A stretch of DNA of 19,632 nucleotides from positions 1 to 19,632 of the forward strand of contig CACXDR010000001.1 in the NCBI GenBank assembly GCA_902766415.1, given 5' to 3'. This document shows, piece by piece, positions 12,425 through 19,632 of this stretch. The first letter of the stretch is position 1. Each line of letters begins with the position of its first letter. The position numbers and the translations under genes are program-made. The DNA is from an uncultured Lachnospiraceae bacterium (GTDB taxonomy: Bacteria > Bacillota_A > Clostridia > Lachnospirales > Lachnospiraceae). The notes beneath the pieces are model-generated. The model was given only the letters and a program-made list of their open reading frames with translations. It did not search any database and was not told the DNA's origin.

Positions 12425-14089
12425 ATGTATTCTGAGAATCAGATCTGGATCGCGAAGAGCGGAGACGAGCGCTGTGTGATCCTTCCGAAAATGGCGAACC
12501 GGCACGGGCTCATCGCGGGCGCGACCGGTACCGGCAAGACCGTGACGCTGAAGGTCCTCGCGGAATCGTTTTCGGACGCCGGCGTCCCGGTGTTCCTTGC
12601 GGACGTCAAGGGGGATCTCGCCGGCATGTGCAGGCCCGGCATCGACACGGAGGACATGCGGAAGCGCATCGAGAGCTTCGGCCTCGCGGAGGCCGGGTTC
12701 AGCTACCACGCGTACCCGACTGTGTTCTGGGACATCCTCGGAAAGAACGGGCTCCCGCTCAGGACGACGGTCTCCGAGTTCGGGCCGCTTCTTTTCTCGC
12801 GGCTCCTGAATCTGAACAAGACCCAGAGCGACCTTCTGGACATCGTCTTCCATATCGCGGACGATGAAAACCTGCTTCTCATCGATATCAAAGACCTGCG
12901 GGCCATGCTGAACTACGTCGAGGACAACGCGAAGGAGTACCGCCAGAGCTACGGCAACATCAGCAAGGCGAGCCTCGGCGTCATCATGCGCTCGCTCGTT
13001 TCGCTGGAGGACCACGGCGGCGACCTGTTCTTCGGCGAGCCGGCGATCGACATCCACGACTGGTTTTCACAGGACGCGGACGGCCGCGGCATGATCAACA
13101 TCCTTGACTCCGTTTCCCTGATCAACGACCCGACGATCTATTCGACCTTCATGCTGTGGCTCCTCACCGAGCTTTTCGAGATCATGCCGGAGGTCGGCGA
13201 CCTTGAAAAGCCGAAGATGGTGTTCTTCTTCGACGAGGCGCACCTTCTCTTCAGCAGCGCGTCCAAGGCGCTTCTTGAGAAGATCACGCAGGTCATCAAG
13301 CTGGTCCGTTCCAAGGGCATCGGCGTCTTCTTCATCACCCAGAACCCGAGCGATATCCCGGACGCCGTCCTTTCCCAGCTCGGAAACAATATCCAGCATG
13401 CCCTCCGCGCGTATACGCCCGCGGAGCAGAAGGGCATCCGCGCCGCGGCGCAGTCCTTCCGCGCGAACCCCGCGTTCGACACCGCGACCGCGCTCCAGGA
13501 GCTGAAGACCGCGCAGGCAGTCGTGTCCTTCCTGCAGGCGGACGGCTCCCCGTCCATGGCGCAGATCGCGAAGATCCTGCCGCCGCAGTCCCAGATGGGA
13601 GCGGTCGATGACATCACCCACCAGGCCGCCATCCTGGCAAGCCCGCTGAGGGACAAGTACAGCAACATGGTCGACCGCGACTCCGCATATGAGTTCCTGG
13701 TAAGGCTGAAGGGCGAGCAGGAGGCAGCGGCGCTGAAGAAGAAGGAAGAGGAAGAGGCTGCGAAGCAGGCCGCGAAGGAAGCGGCCGAGAAGGAAAAGCA
13801 GGCGGCGAGGGAAAGGGCAGAAGCAGAAAAACAGGCTGCAAGAGAGGCTGCCGCCGCCGCGAAGGAAGCGGAAAAGCAGGCTGCCGCTGAGGAGCGTGAA
13901 AAGGAGCGCGCCGCGGCGAAGAAGAAGCGCACCGCCGCGACGATCGGCAGCGCCGCCGCAGGCACCATCGGCCGCGAGGTCGGCAACACGCTCGGAAAGA
14001 CAGTCGGAGGGACCTTCGGAAAGAAGGTCGGCGGCAACGTCGGCGCGTCCCTTGGGCGCGGCATCATGAAGACCCTCTTCGGCCTTTGA
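12425..14089 (+). CDS. HerA-like / DUF853 (YjgR-type) ATPase
   Basis: The 554-residue protein is a RecA-fold motor of the HerA/FtsK class. Walker A is GATGTGKT (32-39), a DVKGDLAGM element follows (60-68), Walker B is VFFFDEAH (266-273), and FFITQNPSDIP (302-312) is the sensor region typical of DUF853 proteins such as E. coli YjgR. After the ATPase core comes a Lys/Glu/Ala coiled coil (about 430-510) and a Gly-rich tail with repeated G-x-x-x-G steps (GREVGNTLGKTVGGTFGKKV). HerA proteins translocate DNA, often with a nuclease partner (NurA), but no nuclease is adjacent here. The cellular role of DUF853 members is poorly defined. The HAD phosphatase gene begins shortly after the stop, its ribosome site immediately downstream. 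Confidence 0.9.
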   Translation: MYSENQIWIAKSGDERCVILPKMANRHGLIAGATGTGKTVTLKVLAESFSDAGVPVFLADVKGDLAGMCRPGIDTEDMRKRIESFGLAEAGFSYHAYPTVFWDILGKNGLPLRTTVSEFGPLLFSRLLNLNKTQSDLLDIVFHIADDENLLLIDIKDLRAMLNYVEDNAKEYRQSYGNISKASLGVIMRSLVSLEDHGGDLFFGEPAIDIHDWFSQDADGRGMINILDSVSLINDPTIYSTFMLWLLTELFEIMPEVGDLEKPKMVFFFDEAHLLFSSASKALLEKITQVIKLVRSKGIGVFFITQNPSDIPDAVLSQLGNNIQHALRAYTPAEQKGIRAAAQSFRANPAFDTATALQELKTAQAVVSFLQADGSPSMAQIAKILPPQSQMGAVDDITHQAAILASPLRDKYSNMVDRDSAYEFLVRLKGEQEAAALKKKEEEEAAKQAAKEAAEKEKQAARERAEAEKQAAREAAAAAKEAEKQAAAEEREKERAAAKKKRTAATIGSAAAGTIGREVGNTLGKTVGGTFGKKVGGNVGASLGRGIMKTLFGL

Positions 14090-14106
14090 TCACCGGAGGA
14101 GACAGC

Positions 14107-14778
14107 TTGATACGAGGAGCAGTATTCGATCTTGACGGGACCGTGCTGAACACGGTCCCGGCTTTGAAAAAGTCCATGGACCTCGCGCTCCGGGAGTTCG
14201 GCCTCGGAGAGGTCACGGAGGACGAGGTAAAGGTCTTCGTGGGAAACGGGTCCCTGAACTATGTGAAGCGTGCCTTCGGGAAATTCGGGATCCATGATCC
14301 TGAGACAGTCGCGAAGGCCGCTGAGACCTACAGGAAGCACTTTGCCGTGAACTGCATGTACGGCGTGCAGCCGTACGAGGGCGTCCCGGAGGCGCTCGAG
14401 TTCCTGAAGAAGCAGGGCCTGAAGCTCGCGGTGCTTTCCAACAAGCCGCAGCAGCAGACGGAGGACAATATCTTCCCGGTCTACGGGAGGGAGCTTTTTG
14501 ACCTCGTGACCGGAGAGCGGCCGGACGTCCCGCTGAAGCCGGATCCCCGCGGGCTCCGGATGACGCTTGACACGCTCGGCCTGAAGGCGGAGGAGTGCCT
14601 TTATTTCGGGGACACACGCATGGACATGGAGACCGGCGTGAAGGGCGGCTGCGTCACGGTGGGCGTACTCTGGGGCTTCCGCGGCCCGGCGGAGCTTGCG
14701 GAGCAGCACCCGTACGCGATCATCAGTACGCCGTTCGAGATCCAGGACGTATACCGCCTGGCTTCGGCGGAGCAGTGA
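14107..14778 (+). CDS. HAD-superfamily hydrolase (phosphoglycolate phosphatase-like)
   Basis: The 223-residue protein has HAD motif I VFDLDGTVLNT (D8 nucleophile, D10), a helical cap (about 16-90), motif II AVLSNKP, the conserved Lys in LKPDPRG, and motif IV FGDTRMDMETG. This is the HAD-IA layout of Gph/PpaX-type phosphatases, which hydrolyse small phosphate esters in the cytosol; the substrate is not evident. I start at the TTG at 14107 because GGAGGA lies exactly 6 bases before it; the in-frame TTG at 14086 overlaps the preceding gene and precedes that site. A second HAD gene follows after 15 bases. The two proteins share family and length but differ clearly in sequence, so they are probably not a recent duplication. 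Confidence 0.9.
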   Translation: MIRGAVFDLDGTVLNTVPALKKSMDLALREFGLGEVTEDEVKVFVGNGSLNYVKRAFGKFGIHDPETVAKAAETYRKHFAVNCMYGVQPYEGVPEALEFLKKQGLKLAVLSNKPQQQTEDNIFPVYGRELFDLVTGERPDVPLKPDPRGLRMTLDTLGLKAEECLYFGDTRMDMETGVKGGCVTVGVLWGFRGPAELAEQHPYAIISTPFEIQDVYRLASAEQ

Positions 14779-14793
14779 ACGGAGAGATAACAC

Positions 14794-15453
14794 ATGGGAC
14801 TGAAATACAGATACGTCCTGTTTGACCTTGACGGGACGGTGACGGATTCGGCGCCGGGGATCCTGAACTCCGGGGAGTACGCGCTCATGCGGACCGTCGG
14901 GACAATGCCCCCGCGGGAGGAGATGCGGCGCATGATCGGACCGCCGCTCTCCCAGTCCTTTCACGAATTTTTCGGCGTGCCGCAGGACCAGGTGGATGAG
15001 GCTATCCGCCTTTACAGGGAATACTATCTGGAAAAAGGGATCTATGAGAACGAGCTTTATCCCGGCATCCGGGAGACGCTTCTGTCTCTTAAGGAGCTCG
15101 GGGCGGTCCCGTGCCTTGCCTCCGCGAAGCCGGAATTCATGGTGGAGAAGGTGCTCGGGTACTTTGGCCTGGACGACGTGTTCTCCGTGACTGCCGGCGG
15201 GTCGGACGGCCCTGACGGCGGCAATAAAAGAGTCATTATCGGGAACGTCATGAAGAAGGCAGGCTTTACGGACCCGCGAGAGGGCGTCATGGTCGGAGAC
15301 AGGATCTTTGACATCCGGGGCGCAAAGGAAGCCGGCATGGATTCGGTCGGCGTCCTTTACGGGTACGGGCCGGAGGAGGAGCTCAGGAACGCGGGCGCGG
15401 ACATGCTCGTCAGGGATACGAAGGAGCTGCTCCGCTTCCTGACAGAAGGGTGA
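14794..15453 (+). CDS. HAD-superfamily hydrolase (PpaX/Gph-like), second of a tandem pair
   Basis: The 219-residue protein has motif I VLFDLDGTVTDS (D11, D13), a cap domain, motif II PCLASAKP, and motif IV VGDRIFDIRGAKEAGMDSVGV. This matches the HAD-IA subgroup that includes 5'-nucleotidase and pyrophosphatase-like phosphatases, and the substrate remains unknown. ACGGAGAG lies 9 bases before the ATG. It is separated from the first HAD gene by 15 bases and is probably the last gene of a herA-HAD-HAD operon. No clear terminator follows; the next element is the promoter of the 6S-like RNA. Confidence 0.9.
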   Translation: MGLKYRYVLFDLDGTVTDSAPGILNSGEYALMRTVGTMPPREEMRRMIGPPLSQSFHEFFGVPQDQVDEAIRLYREYYLEKGIYENELYPGIRETLLSLKELGAVPCLASAKPEFMVEKVLGYFGLDDVFSVTAGGSDGPDGGNKRVIIGNVMKKAGFTDPREGVMVGDRIFDIRGAKEAGMDSVGVLYGYGPEEELRNAGADMLVRDTKELLRFLTEG

Positions 15454-15500
15454 GCCGTCTGCATTTTTATCGGAAACCCGCATTTTTCGTGGATTTTCCC

Positions 15501-15529
15501 TTTACTTCCGGGCCCGGCGCCTTTATAAT
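15501..15529 (+). promoter_or_regulatory. Promoter of the 6S-like RNA
   Basis: TTTACT (15501-15506), a 17-base spacer and a perfect TATAAT (15524-15529) place the transcription start near 15536, just before the closing stem of the RNA. Confidence 0.72.
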
Positions 15530-15535
15530 TTTATG

Positions 15536-15732
15536 TAACCAAACCGCATATGGGCAGCACCTGGGGTGTTCGATAATCTTACCAATTTTGAACCTGCAAA
15601 CTTATGACCGGGAGACCTAATTCTCGTTCGGATGTCAGGCCGCTTCGGGCGGAAGGCAGATGGCCGGGTGCGGTCACCCACCTGGCAATGCCAGGCGTCA
15701 ATAAGTAAGACCGGCACTTTGGGAGCTGCTTG
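15536..15732 (+). ncRNA. ssrS: 6S RNA (SsrS-type), probable
   Basis: This noncoding stretch has its own promoter and terminator and folds like 6S RNA. A closing stem pairs GCAGC-A-CCTGGGGTG (15554-15568) with CACTTTGGG-A-GCTGC (15715-15729): 14 pairs, several G-U, and one A-A mismatch. Inside lies a large unpaired region (ATAATCTTACC... opposite AATAAGTAAG) as in the central bubble that mimics an open promoter, followed by GAACCTG and GGGAGACC blocks like those I recall from clostridial 6S RNAs. Distal hairpins include GGGTG-CGGT-CACCC and CCTGGC-AAT-GCCAGG. 6S RNA binds sigma-A RNA polymerase and lowers transcription in stationary phase. The identification rests on structure and recalled sequence blocks; a covariance-model search was not possible. 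Confidence 0.72.
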
Positions 15733-15742
15733 TACATAAAGG

Positions 15743-15767
15743 GCAGCGCGCGCGCTGCTTCTTTTTT
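15743..15767 (+). terminator. Terminator of the 6S-like RNA
   Basis: GCAGCGCG (15743-15750) is followed directly by its complement CGCGCTGC (15751-15758), then TTCTTTTTT. The alternating GC palindrome can form a short-loop hairpin and the T tract is clear. Confidence 0.8.
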
Positions 15768-15812
15768 GATTTTCCGGACATACCCTGTGCTTCCGGGAGA
15801 ACGGGGACCTTT

Positions 15813-17087
15813 ATGGTGAATGACAGGAACAGGCATTATTTCTTTTGGGGGCTCACGGCGGCTGCCGTGGTGGCCTTCGGGCTTCTGCTGGGCTTTACCC
15901 TGCTCAGGTACAGCGAGGTAAGCAGCGGGCTTTCAAAGATCGTCGAGATCCTCATGCCGGTCATTTACGGGCTGGTCATGGCCTTCCTGATGGCGCCTCT
16001 TTACAATATCGTCGTGGACGCGGTCGCGGGGAAGCCGGACGGGAACGGGAAAACGAAGGGAAGCCTGAAGCTTGCCCATCTCCTGGCGACCGTCGCAAGC
16101 ATCATCGCGATCCTCGCTTCCGTGACGGCCGTGATCGCCATGCTGGTCCCGTCCGTGATCAAGGCTGTCAGGGACCTGGTCAGCAACATGCCGCAGGGCT
16201 ACACCTCCGTGGGGCAGTTCATCGAGAGCTGGTTCCATGAAGACCCTGAGACGGCGGCGTTCATCCTGAACGTCTACAACCAGCTTTACGAGCGCTTTTC
16301 CGACTGGGTCTCGAACGACCTGCTCCAGAACCTTCAGACCTACCTGACCAGCCTTACGACAGGCGTCATGCGCGTCGTCGGCGTGTTCAAGAACTTCTTC
16401 ATCGGCCTCATCATCATGGCCTACTGCCTGAACATGAAGGACCTCCTGAAGGCGCAGTGCAAGAGGATCATCTACAGCCTGTTTCCCGTCAGTACCGCAA
16501 ACGATATCGTGAACGAGTGCCGCTACGTGCAGGACGTCTTCTCGAAGTTCATCGTCGGGAAGATCATCGACTCGGTGATCATCGGCGTGCTCTGCTACAT
16601 ATGCCTGAGATTCATGAAGATCCCGTACGCGATCCTGATCAGCTGCATCGTCGGCATCACGAACATCATCCCGTTCTTCGGGCCGTTTATCGGCGCCGTC
16701 CCGAGCGCGTTCATCCTTCTCATCACGGATCCCGTGGCGGCGGTCCAGTTCCTGGTCTTTATCCTGGTGCTGCAGCAGTTCGACGGAAACATCCTCGGAC
16801 CGAAGATCCTCGGCCAGACGACCGGCGTCTCAAGCTTCTGGATCCTTTTCTCGATCCTCTTCTTCGGCGGCCTCTGGGGCATCGTCGGCATGGTGATCGG
16901 CATCCCGACGTTTGCCGTTATAGCCCGCCAGGTGAACCGGTTCGTTGAGCACCGCCTGAGGAAAAAGAAGCTCACGACGGAGACGGACGAGTACCGGGAG
17001 CTCCTCGAGATCGACAGGAAAACAGGGGCTTTCATCAGGAAGGACCAGGCGTCCGGGCAGGAGGATTTGCAATCCGGGACAAAGTAG
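15813..17087 (+). CDS. AI-2E/PerM-family membrane protein
   Basis: The 424-residue polytopic protein has about seven or eight membrane segments (near 11-31, 43-65, 90-113, 187-207, 248-266, 272-300, 308-322, 340-370) with a large soluble loop at about 115-185. Family signatures of the AI-2E transporter (PerM/YtvI/YdiK) group are present: VGITNIIPFFGPFIGAVPS (280-298) and QQFDGNILGPKILG (321-334). Members are linked to autoinducer-2 export or Na+(Li+)/H+ antiport; the substrate cannot be inferred here. The C-terminal ~45 residues are hydrophilic and cytosolic. The ATG at 15813 follows ACGGGGACC. It lies just after the 6S-like RNA terminator, and no separate promoter is obvious in the short gap. 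Confidence 0.88.
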   Translation: MVNDRNRHYFFWGLTAAAVVAFGLLLGFTLLRYSEVSSGLSKIVEILMPVIYGLVMAFLMAPLYNIVVDAVAGKPDGNGKTKGSLKLAHLLATVASIIAILASVTAVIAMLVPSVIKAVRDLVSNMPQGYTSVGQFIESWFHEDPETAAFILNVYNQLYERFSDWVSNDLLQNLQTYLTSLTTGVMRVVGVFKNFFIGLIIMAYCLNMKDLLKAQCKRIIYSLFPVSTANDIVNECRYVQDVFSKFIVGKIIDSVIIGVLCYICLRFMKIPYAILISCIVGITNIIPFFGPFIGAVPSAFILLITDPVAAVQFLVFILVLQQFDGNILGPKILGQTTGVSSFWILFSILFFGGLWGIVGMVIGIPTFAVIARQVNRFVEHRLRKKKLTTETDEYRELLEIDRKTGAFIRKDQASGQEDLQSGTK

Positions 17088-17095
17088 GATATAAT
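17067..17095 (+). promoter_or_regulatory. Promoter of the SEC-C gene
   Basis: TTGCAA (17067-17072) and a perfect TATAAT (17090-17095) are 17 bases apart. The -35 lies within the last codons of the AI-2E-family gene. The leader to the ATG at 17187 is about 85 bases. Confidence 0.58.
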
Positions 17096-17186
17096 CGCTC
17101 TGTCCGCATCCTGACCGGCGGGGAAGGGACCGCGGGCAGGATATATGAAAAAACACATTTTCTGAAAGGTAAAGGCGGTATTATAA

Positions 17187-17693
17187 ATGAGTTTGCTTGA
17201 GAACTGGAGAGTCAAGGCCTACGGGAACGGGACCGGCGACAAGGAAAAGGAAGAGCTCTGGAAGGCATATTTCGTGACGGAGAAGGGCATCTATGAAAAG
17301 CTCCTCGCGGACGTCACGGCGGTGGAAAGCGGGACCGTGGCAGGCCTTGCCGAAAAGTACGGCACGGACATCGAGACCATGACCGGCTTCCTTGACGGCA
17401 TCAACGACAGCCTGAAGGAACCGAACCCGATCGAGACCATGGACGAGAACACTGCGGTCCGTCTGGAGATCGATCCGGAAAAGCTTTACTACAACATGGT
17501 AGAGGCAAAGGCCACCTGGCTTTACGGGCTCCCGGCATGGGATTCCATCCTTACCGAGGAAAAGCGGAAGGAGCTCTACAAGGCGCAGAAGGCGAGCGGT
17601 ACAGTCAGGAAGCCGAGGAAGATCGGCCGCAACGACCCGTGCCCCTGCGGCTCCGGAAAGAAGTACAAGTTCTGCTGCGGCAGGAATGCCTGA
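17187..17693 (+). CDS. SEC-C zinc-motif protein
   Basis: The 168-residue protein has a helical N-terminal body (1-135) and a C-terminal SEC-C motif, [18 protein letters not shown] at 148-165, with Zn ligands C152, C154, C163 and C164. The same motif ends SecA and binds SecB or ribosomes; stand-alone SEC-C proteins in Clostridia have no defined role known to me. The body recurs in Lachnospiraceae (conserved [18 protein letters not shown], 105-122) but I know no function for it. The ATG has AAAGGCGG 8 bases upstream. A promoter with TATAAT serves it, and a strong hairpin follows before the methyltransferase gene. Confidence 0.85.
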   Translation: MSLLENWRVKAYGNGTGDKEKEELWKAYFVTEKGIYEKLLADVTAVESGTVAGLAEKYGTDIETMTGFLDGINDSLKEPNPIETMDENTAVRLEIDPEKLYYNMVEAKATWLYGLPAWDSILTEEKRKELYKAQKASGTVRKPRKIGRNDPCPCGSGKKYKFCCGRNA

Positions 17694-17717
17694 GCCCTAA
17701 CGTTTACATGAGATCCG

Positions 17718-17747
17718 GAGAACAGGTTTGGAGACAAACCTGTTCTC
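17718..17747 (+). other. 13-bp hairpin with GAGA tetraloop between SEC-C and methyltransferase genes
   Basis: GAGAACAGGTTTG (17718-17730) and its exact complement (17735-17747) enclose GAGA, a GNRA-type tetraloop. No T tract follows, so it is not a standard terminator. It may block exonucleases, attenuate, or mark an RNA processing site between the two genes. Confidence 0.6.
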
Positions 17748-17775
17748 TCCATATCTGCAGAAAGGAGCGCCTTTC

Positions 17776-18561
17776 ATGGATGCATATACCAGTTTCGCGC
17801 GGGTCTACGACCTGTTCATGGACAATGTCCCGTACGACGAGTGGTGCGGGCAGGTGGTCCGTGTCCTGAAGGAGCACGGGATCACGAAGGGGATCGTCGC
17901 GGATCTCGGCTGCGGTACCGGGAGCCTCACGGAGCGTCTTGACAGCCAGGGCTTCGACATGATCGGGATCGACAGGTCGGCGGACATGCTCGAGATCGCG
18001 CTCGAAAAAAAGCTGCAAAGCGGGAAGAACATCCTGTACCTCTGCCAGGACATGCGGTCCTTTGAGCTGTACGGGACCTGCGCAGCGTTCGTGAGCCGCT
18101 GTGACGCGGTCAATTACCTCGAGTCCACGGAGGACCTCGTCGCGATGTTCCGGCTCGTCAACAATTACCTGGATCCCGACGGCATTTTCGTGTTTGACTG
18201 CAATACGGTCTACAAGTACGAGACTGTCCTCGCGGACAACACGATCGCGGAGAACCGGGAGATCGGCAGCTTCATCTGGGAGAATTCCTACGACCCGGTC
18301 ACCAGGGAGAACGAGTATGACCTCACGCTTTTTATCAAAGAGGACGATGTCGGCAGCGGCGACGGGGAAGCGAGATTCCGCCGTTTCACGGAAACGCACT
18401 ACCAGCATGCCTTTACGGTCGATGAGATCAAGGCTGCCGCGCTGAAGGCCGGGCTTCTCTGGCTTGACTGCGTCGACGCGGACACCATGGTCATGCCGGA
18501 CAAGAGGAGCGAGCGTCTCCTGATCACGCTCGGGGAACACGGAAAGGGAGAAGATATCTGA
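17776..18561 (+). CDS. Class I SAM-dependent methyltransferase
   Basis: The 261-residue protein starts with the YqeM-like MDAYTSFARVYDLFMDNVPYDEW, then SAM motif I VADLGCGTGS (41-50), motif II MIGIDRSADML with its acidic residue, and a post-I Asp region (LCQDMRSFEL). The second half is a beta-rich domain seen in small-molecule methyltransferases of the Methyltransf_25 type; the substrate is unknown. I use the ATG at 17776, preceded 8 bases upstream by AAAGGAG, not the upstream in-frame start at 17728 that lies inside the hairpin. AAAGG of the ribosome site can pair with CCTTT just before the ATG, a small possible lid on initiation. The stop overlaps the hslO start by one base (TGATG), so the two are translationally coupled. 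YqeM-like genes are often near hslO-type housekeeping genes in this group. Confidence 0.88.
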   Translation: MDAYTSFARVYDLFMDNVPYDEWCGQVVRVLKEHGITKGIVADLGCGTGSLTERLDSQGFDMIGIDRSADMLEIALEKKLQSGKNILYLCQDMRSFELYGTCAAFVSRCDAVNYLESTEDLVAMFRLVNNYLDPDGIFVFDCNTVYKYETVLADNTIAENREIGSFIWENSYDPVTRENEYDLTLFIKEDDVGSGDGEARFRRFTETHYQHAFTVDEIKAAALKAGLLWLDCVDADTMVMPDKRSERLLITLGEHGKGEDI

Positions 18562-19448
18562 TGAATGATTATATGGTCCGCGCCTATGCGGCCGGCGGGA
18601 TGGTCCGCGCGTTCGCGGCGACCACCGGAGGCTTATGCGACGAGGCGCGCGGCATCCACAGCACCACCCCGGTCGCCTCGGCGGCGCTCGGCCGCCTTAT
18701 GACTGCCGGCGTCATGATGGGCGCCATGATGAAGGATCCGCAGGACCTTCTGACACTGAAGATCGACGGGAACGGGCCCATGCGCGGCATTCTTGTCACG
18801 GCGGACTGCCAGGGCAATGTGAAGGGATACCCCTACGAGAACCTGGTGATCCTTCCGCCGAACGAAAAGGGGAAGCTGGACGTTTCCGGAGCGCTCGGTC
18901 TTGGGGTCCTGAGCGTCATCTCCGACATCGGCCTGAAGGAGCCGTACGTCGGGCAGGTCCAGCTTGTGTCCGGCGAGATCGCGGAGGATATCGCGTACTA
19001 CTACGCGAACAGCGAGCAGGTCCCGTCGGCTGTCGGGCTCGGCGTACTGATCGACCCGGACAGCACGGTGCACTGCGCGGGCGGGTTTATCGTCCAGCTT
19101 ATGCCGGACTGCCCCGAGGAGACGCTTTCCAGGATCGAGGAGCGGATCGGGAAGCTCGATTCCGTCACGAACCTCCTCGCGTCCGGGAAGACGCCGGAGG
19201 ACATCCTCACCATGATCCTGGGCGACATGGATCTTACCTTCACCGACCGGATGGAGTGCAGGTTCGCCTGCAACTGTTCGAGGAAGCGCGTCGCGCGGGC
19301 GCTTCTGACGCTCGGGAAGGCTGAGCTTCAGAATATGATCAGCGACGGGAAGCCGGTGGAGTGCGGCTGCCACTTCTGCGGGAAGAAGTACAGCTTTTCG
19401 ACAGCGGAGCTCGAGGTCATGCTGAAAGCCGCGGAGAAAAAGGAATAA
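18561..19448 (+). CDS. hslO: Redox-regulated chaperone Hsp33
   Basis: The 295-residue protein matches Hsp33 in full: DYMVRAYAAGGMVRAFAATT at the N-terminus, LTLKIDGNGPMRGILVTADCQGNVKGY (64-90 region), the GEIAEDIAYYYANSEQVPSAVGLGV stretch in the middle, and the redox zinc centre with C237-x-C239 (FACNCSRKR) and C270-x-x-C273 (CGCHFCGKKY). Hsp33 is a cytosolic holdase activated when oxidation forms disulfides and releases Zn. All four ligands are intact, so redox control is expected. It overlaps the methyltransferase gene by one base and has no separate ribosome-site spacing problem (GGGAGAAG upstream). A strong terminator follows 3 bases after the stop. Confidence 0.97.
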   Translation: MNDYMVRAYAAGGMVRAFAATTGGLCDEARGIHSTTPVASAALGRLMTAGVMMGAMMKDPQDLLTLKIDGNGPMRGILVTADCQGNVKGYPYENLVILPPNEKGKLDVSGALGLGVLSVISDIGLKEPYVGQVQLVSGEIAEDIAYYYANSEQVPSAVGLGVLIDPDSTVHCAGGFIVQLMPDCPEETLSRIEERIGKLDSVTNLLASGKTPEDILTMILGDMDLTFTDRMECRFACNCSRKRVARALLTLGKAELQNMISDGKPVECGCHFCGKKYSFSTAELEVMLKAAEKKE

Positions 19449-19451
19449 CGA

Positions 19452-19484
19452 AAGGGCTGCCGGGAGGCAGCCCTTAGTGTTTTC
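19452..19484. terminator. Terminator of hslO
   Basis: AAGGGCTGCC (19452-19461) pairs with GGCAGCCCTT (19466-19475) around GGGA and is followed by AGTGTTTT. On the minus strand the stem is followed by TCGTTATT, so it could also stop a transcript arriving from the right. Confidence 0.85.
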
Positions 19485-19632
19485 CGGTGCAGAAGGCCCG
19501 GTACATTGCCCCCGTAAGACTGCTCCGGTTAAGCAAAGTCCCGCTGCGGTGCCATCTGCACCGCGCTCCCGGCCTCCATCAACCCGGTGGTCGGCCTCCG
19601 CGCGTGCAGGCACCTTGCGGTCCATCGCACCG
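19485..19632. other. Unassigned GC-rich tail with alternative base pairings
   Basis: I see no convincing gene here. Local pairing GCGGTGC/GCACCGC (19546-19552 with 19558-19564) competes with long-range CGGTGCAGA/TCTGCACCG (19485-19493 with 19555-19563). The window ends before any flanking gene appears, so this could be intergenic sequence, a leader or the end of a noncoding RNA. Confidence 0.3.

Noticed and set aside
14107..15453. Tandem HAD genes as a recent gene duplication
   Set aside because: Beyond shared HAD motifs the two proteins align poorly by eye, so they look like separate family members.
13138..15483. 781-residue open frame on the minus strand
   Set aside because: It lies opposite the HerA-like gene and both HAD genes, all with clear motifs. 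The translation is Arg/His/Leu-rich without domains; it is a shadow caused by G/C third positions.
19540..19600. Weak resemblance of the minus strand to the 3' end of 23S rRNA (GTTGAT, GGCCGGGAG, GCAGCGG blocks)
   Set aside because: The conserved blocks expected on both sides do not match and spacing is wrong, so I consider it chance.
18633..19625. 330-residue open frame on the minus strand through hslO and the right edge
   Set aside because: Most of it is antisense to hslO; its first part in the tail has no ribosome site or recognisable domain.

Overview
The window looks like chromosomal DNA from a high-GC member of the Clostridia, most likely Lachnospiraceae. Three things point there: the yerC-pcrA pair, a gene resembling the DUF6465 family (lysine/alanine-rich head, small C-terminal domain), and a 6S-like RNA of Firmicutes layout. 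Third codon positions are strongly G/C, so long open frames appear on the opposite strand of many genes. I treat those as shadows. I see no CRISPR array, prophage, tRNA or intact insertion sequence.

Left part (1-5400). The window opens inside a CobW/COG0523-type GTPase gene with a long His/Asp/Glu tract. Two bases after its stop comes a second GTPase-like gene whose C-terminus resembles the YcgQ/DUF1980 domain, and then a TetR-family regulator. A perfect 15-bp inverted repeat with operator-like half-sites lies in front of a PutP-like sodium/solute symporter. A convergent membrane-anchored polysaccharide deacetylase follows. The gap between those two genes is filled by a ~190-bp element with inverted palindromic ends and a strong central hairpin.

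Middle part (5400-12400). Back-to-back promoters serve the deacetylase (-) and yerC-pcrA (+), the latter pair overlapping by ATGA. Next come a small single-pass membrane protein with an acidic tail, an RlmD/RumA-type rRNA uracil methyltransferase, a GNAT acetyltransferase and, on the minus strand, xanthine phosphoribosyltransferase. The best promoter in the window then drives a structured leader and the DUF6465-like gene.

Right part (12400-19632). A HerA/DUF853 ATPase is followed by two tandem HAD phosphatases, a 6S-like RNA with its own promoter and terminator, an AI-2E-family membrane protein, a SEC-C protein, a SAM methyltransferase and the redox chaperone Hsp33 (hslO). The last ~150 bases are noncoding as far as I can see, with two mutually exclusive pairings.

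Most genes are housekeeping. The best candidates for something undescribed are the paired GTPase / GTPase-DUF1980 genes at the left edge, the palindrome-ended element at 3754-3947, the alternative start and leader of the DUF6465-like gene, and the unexplained right edge.
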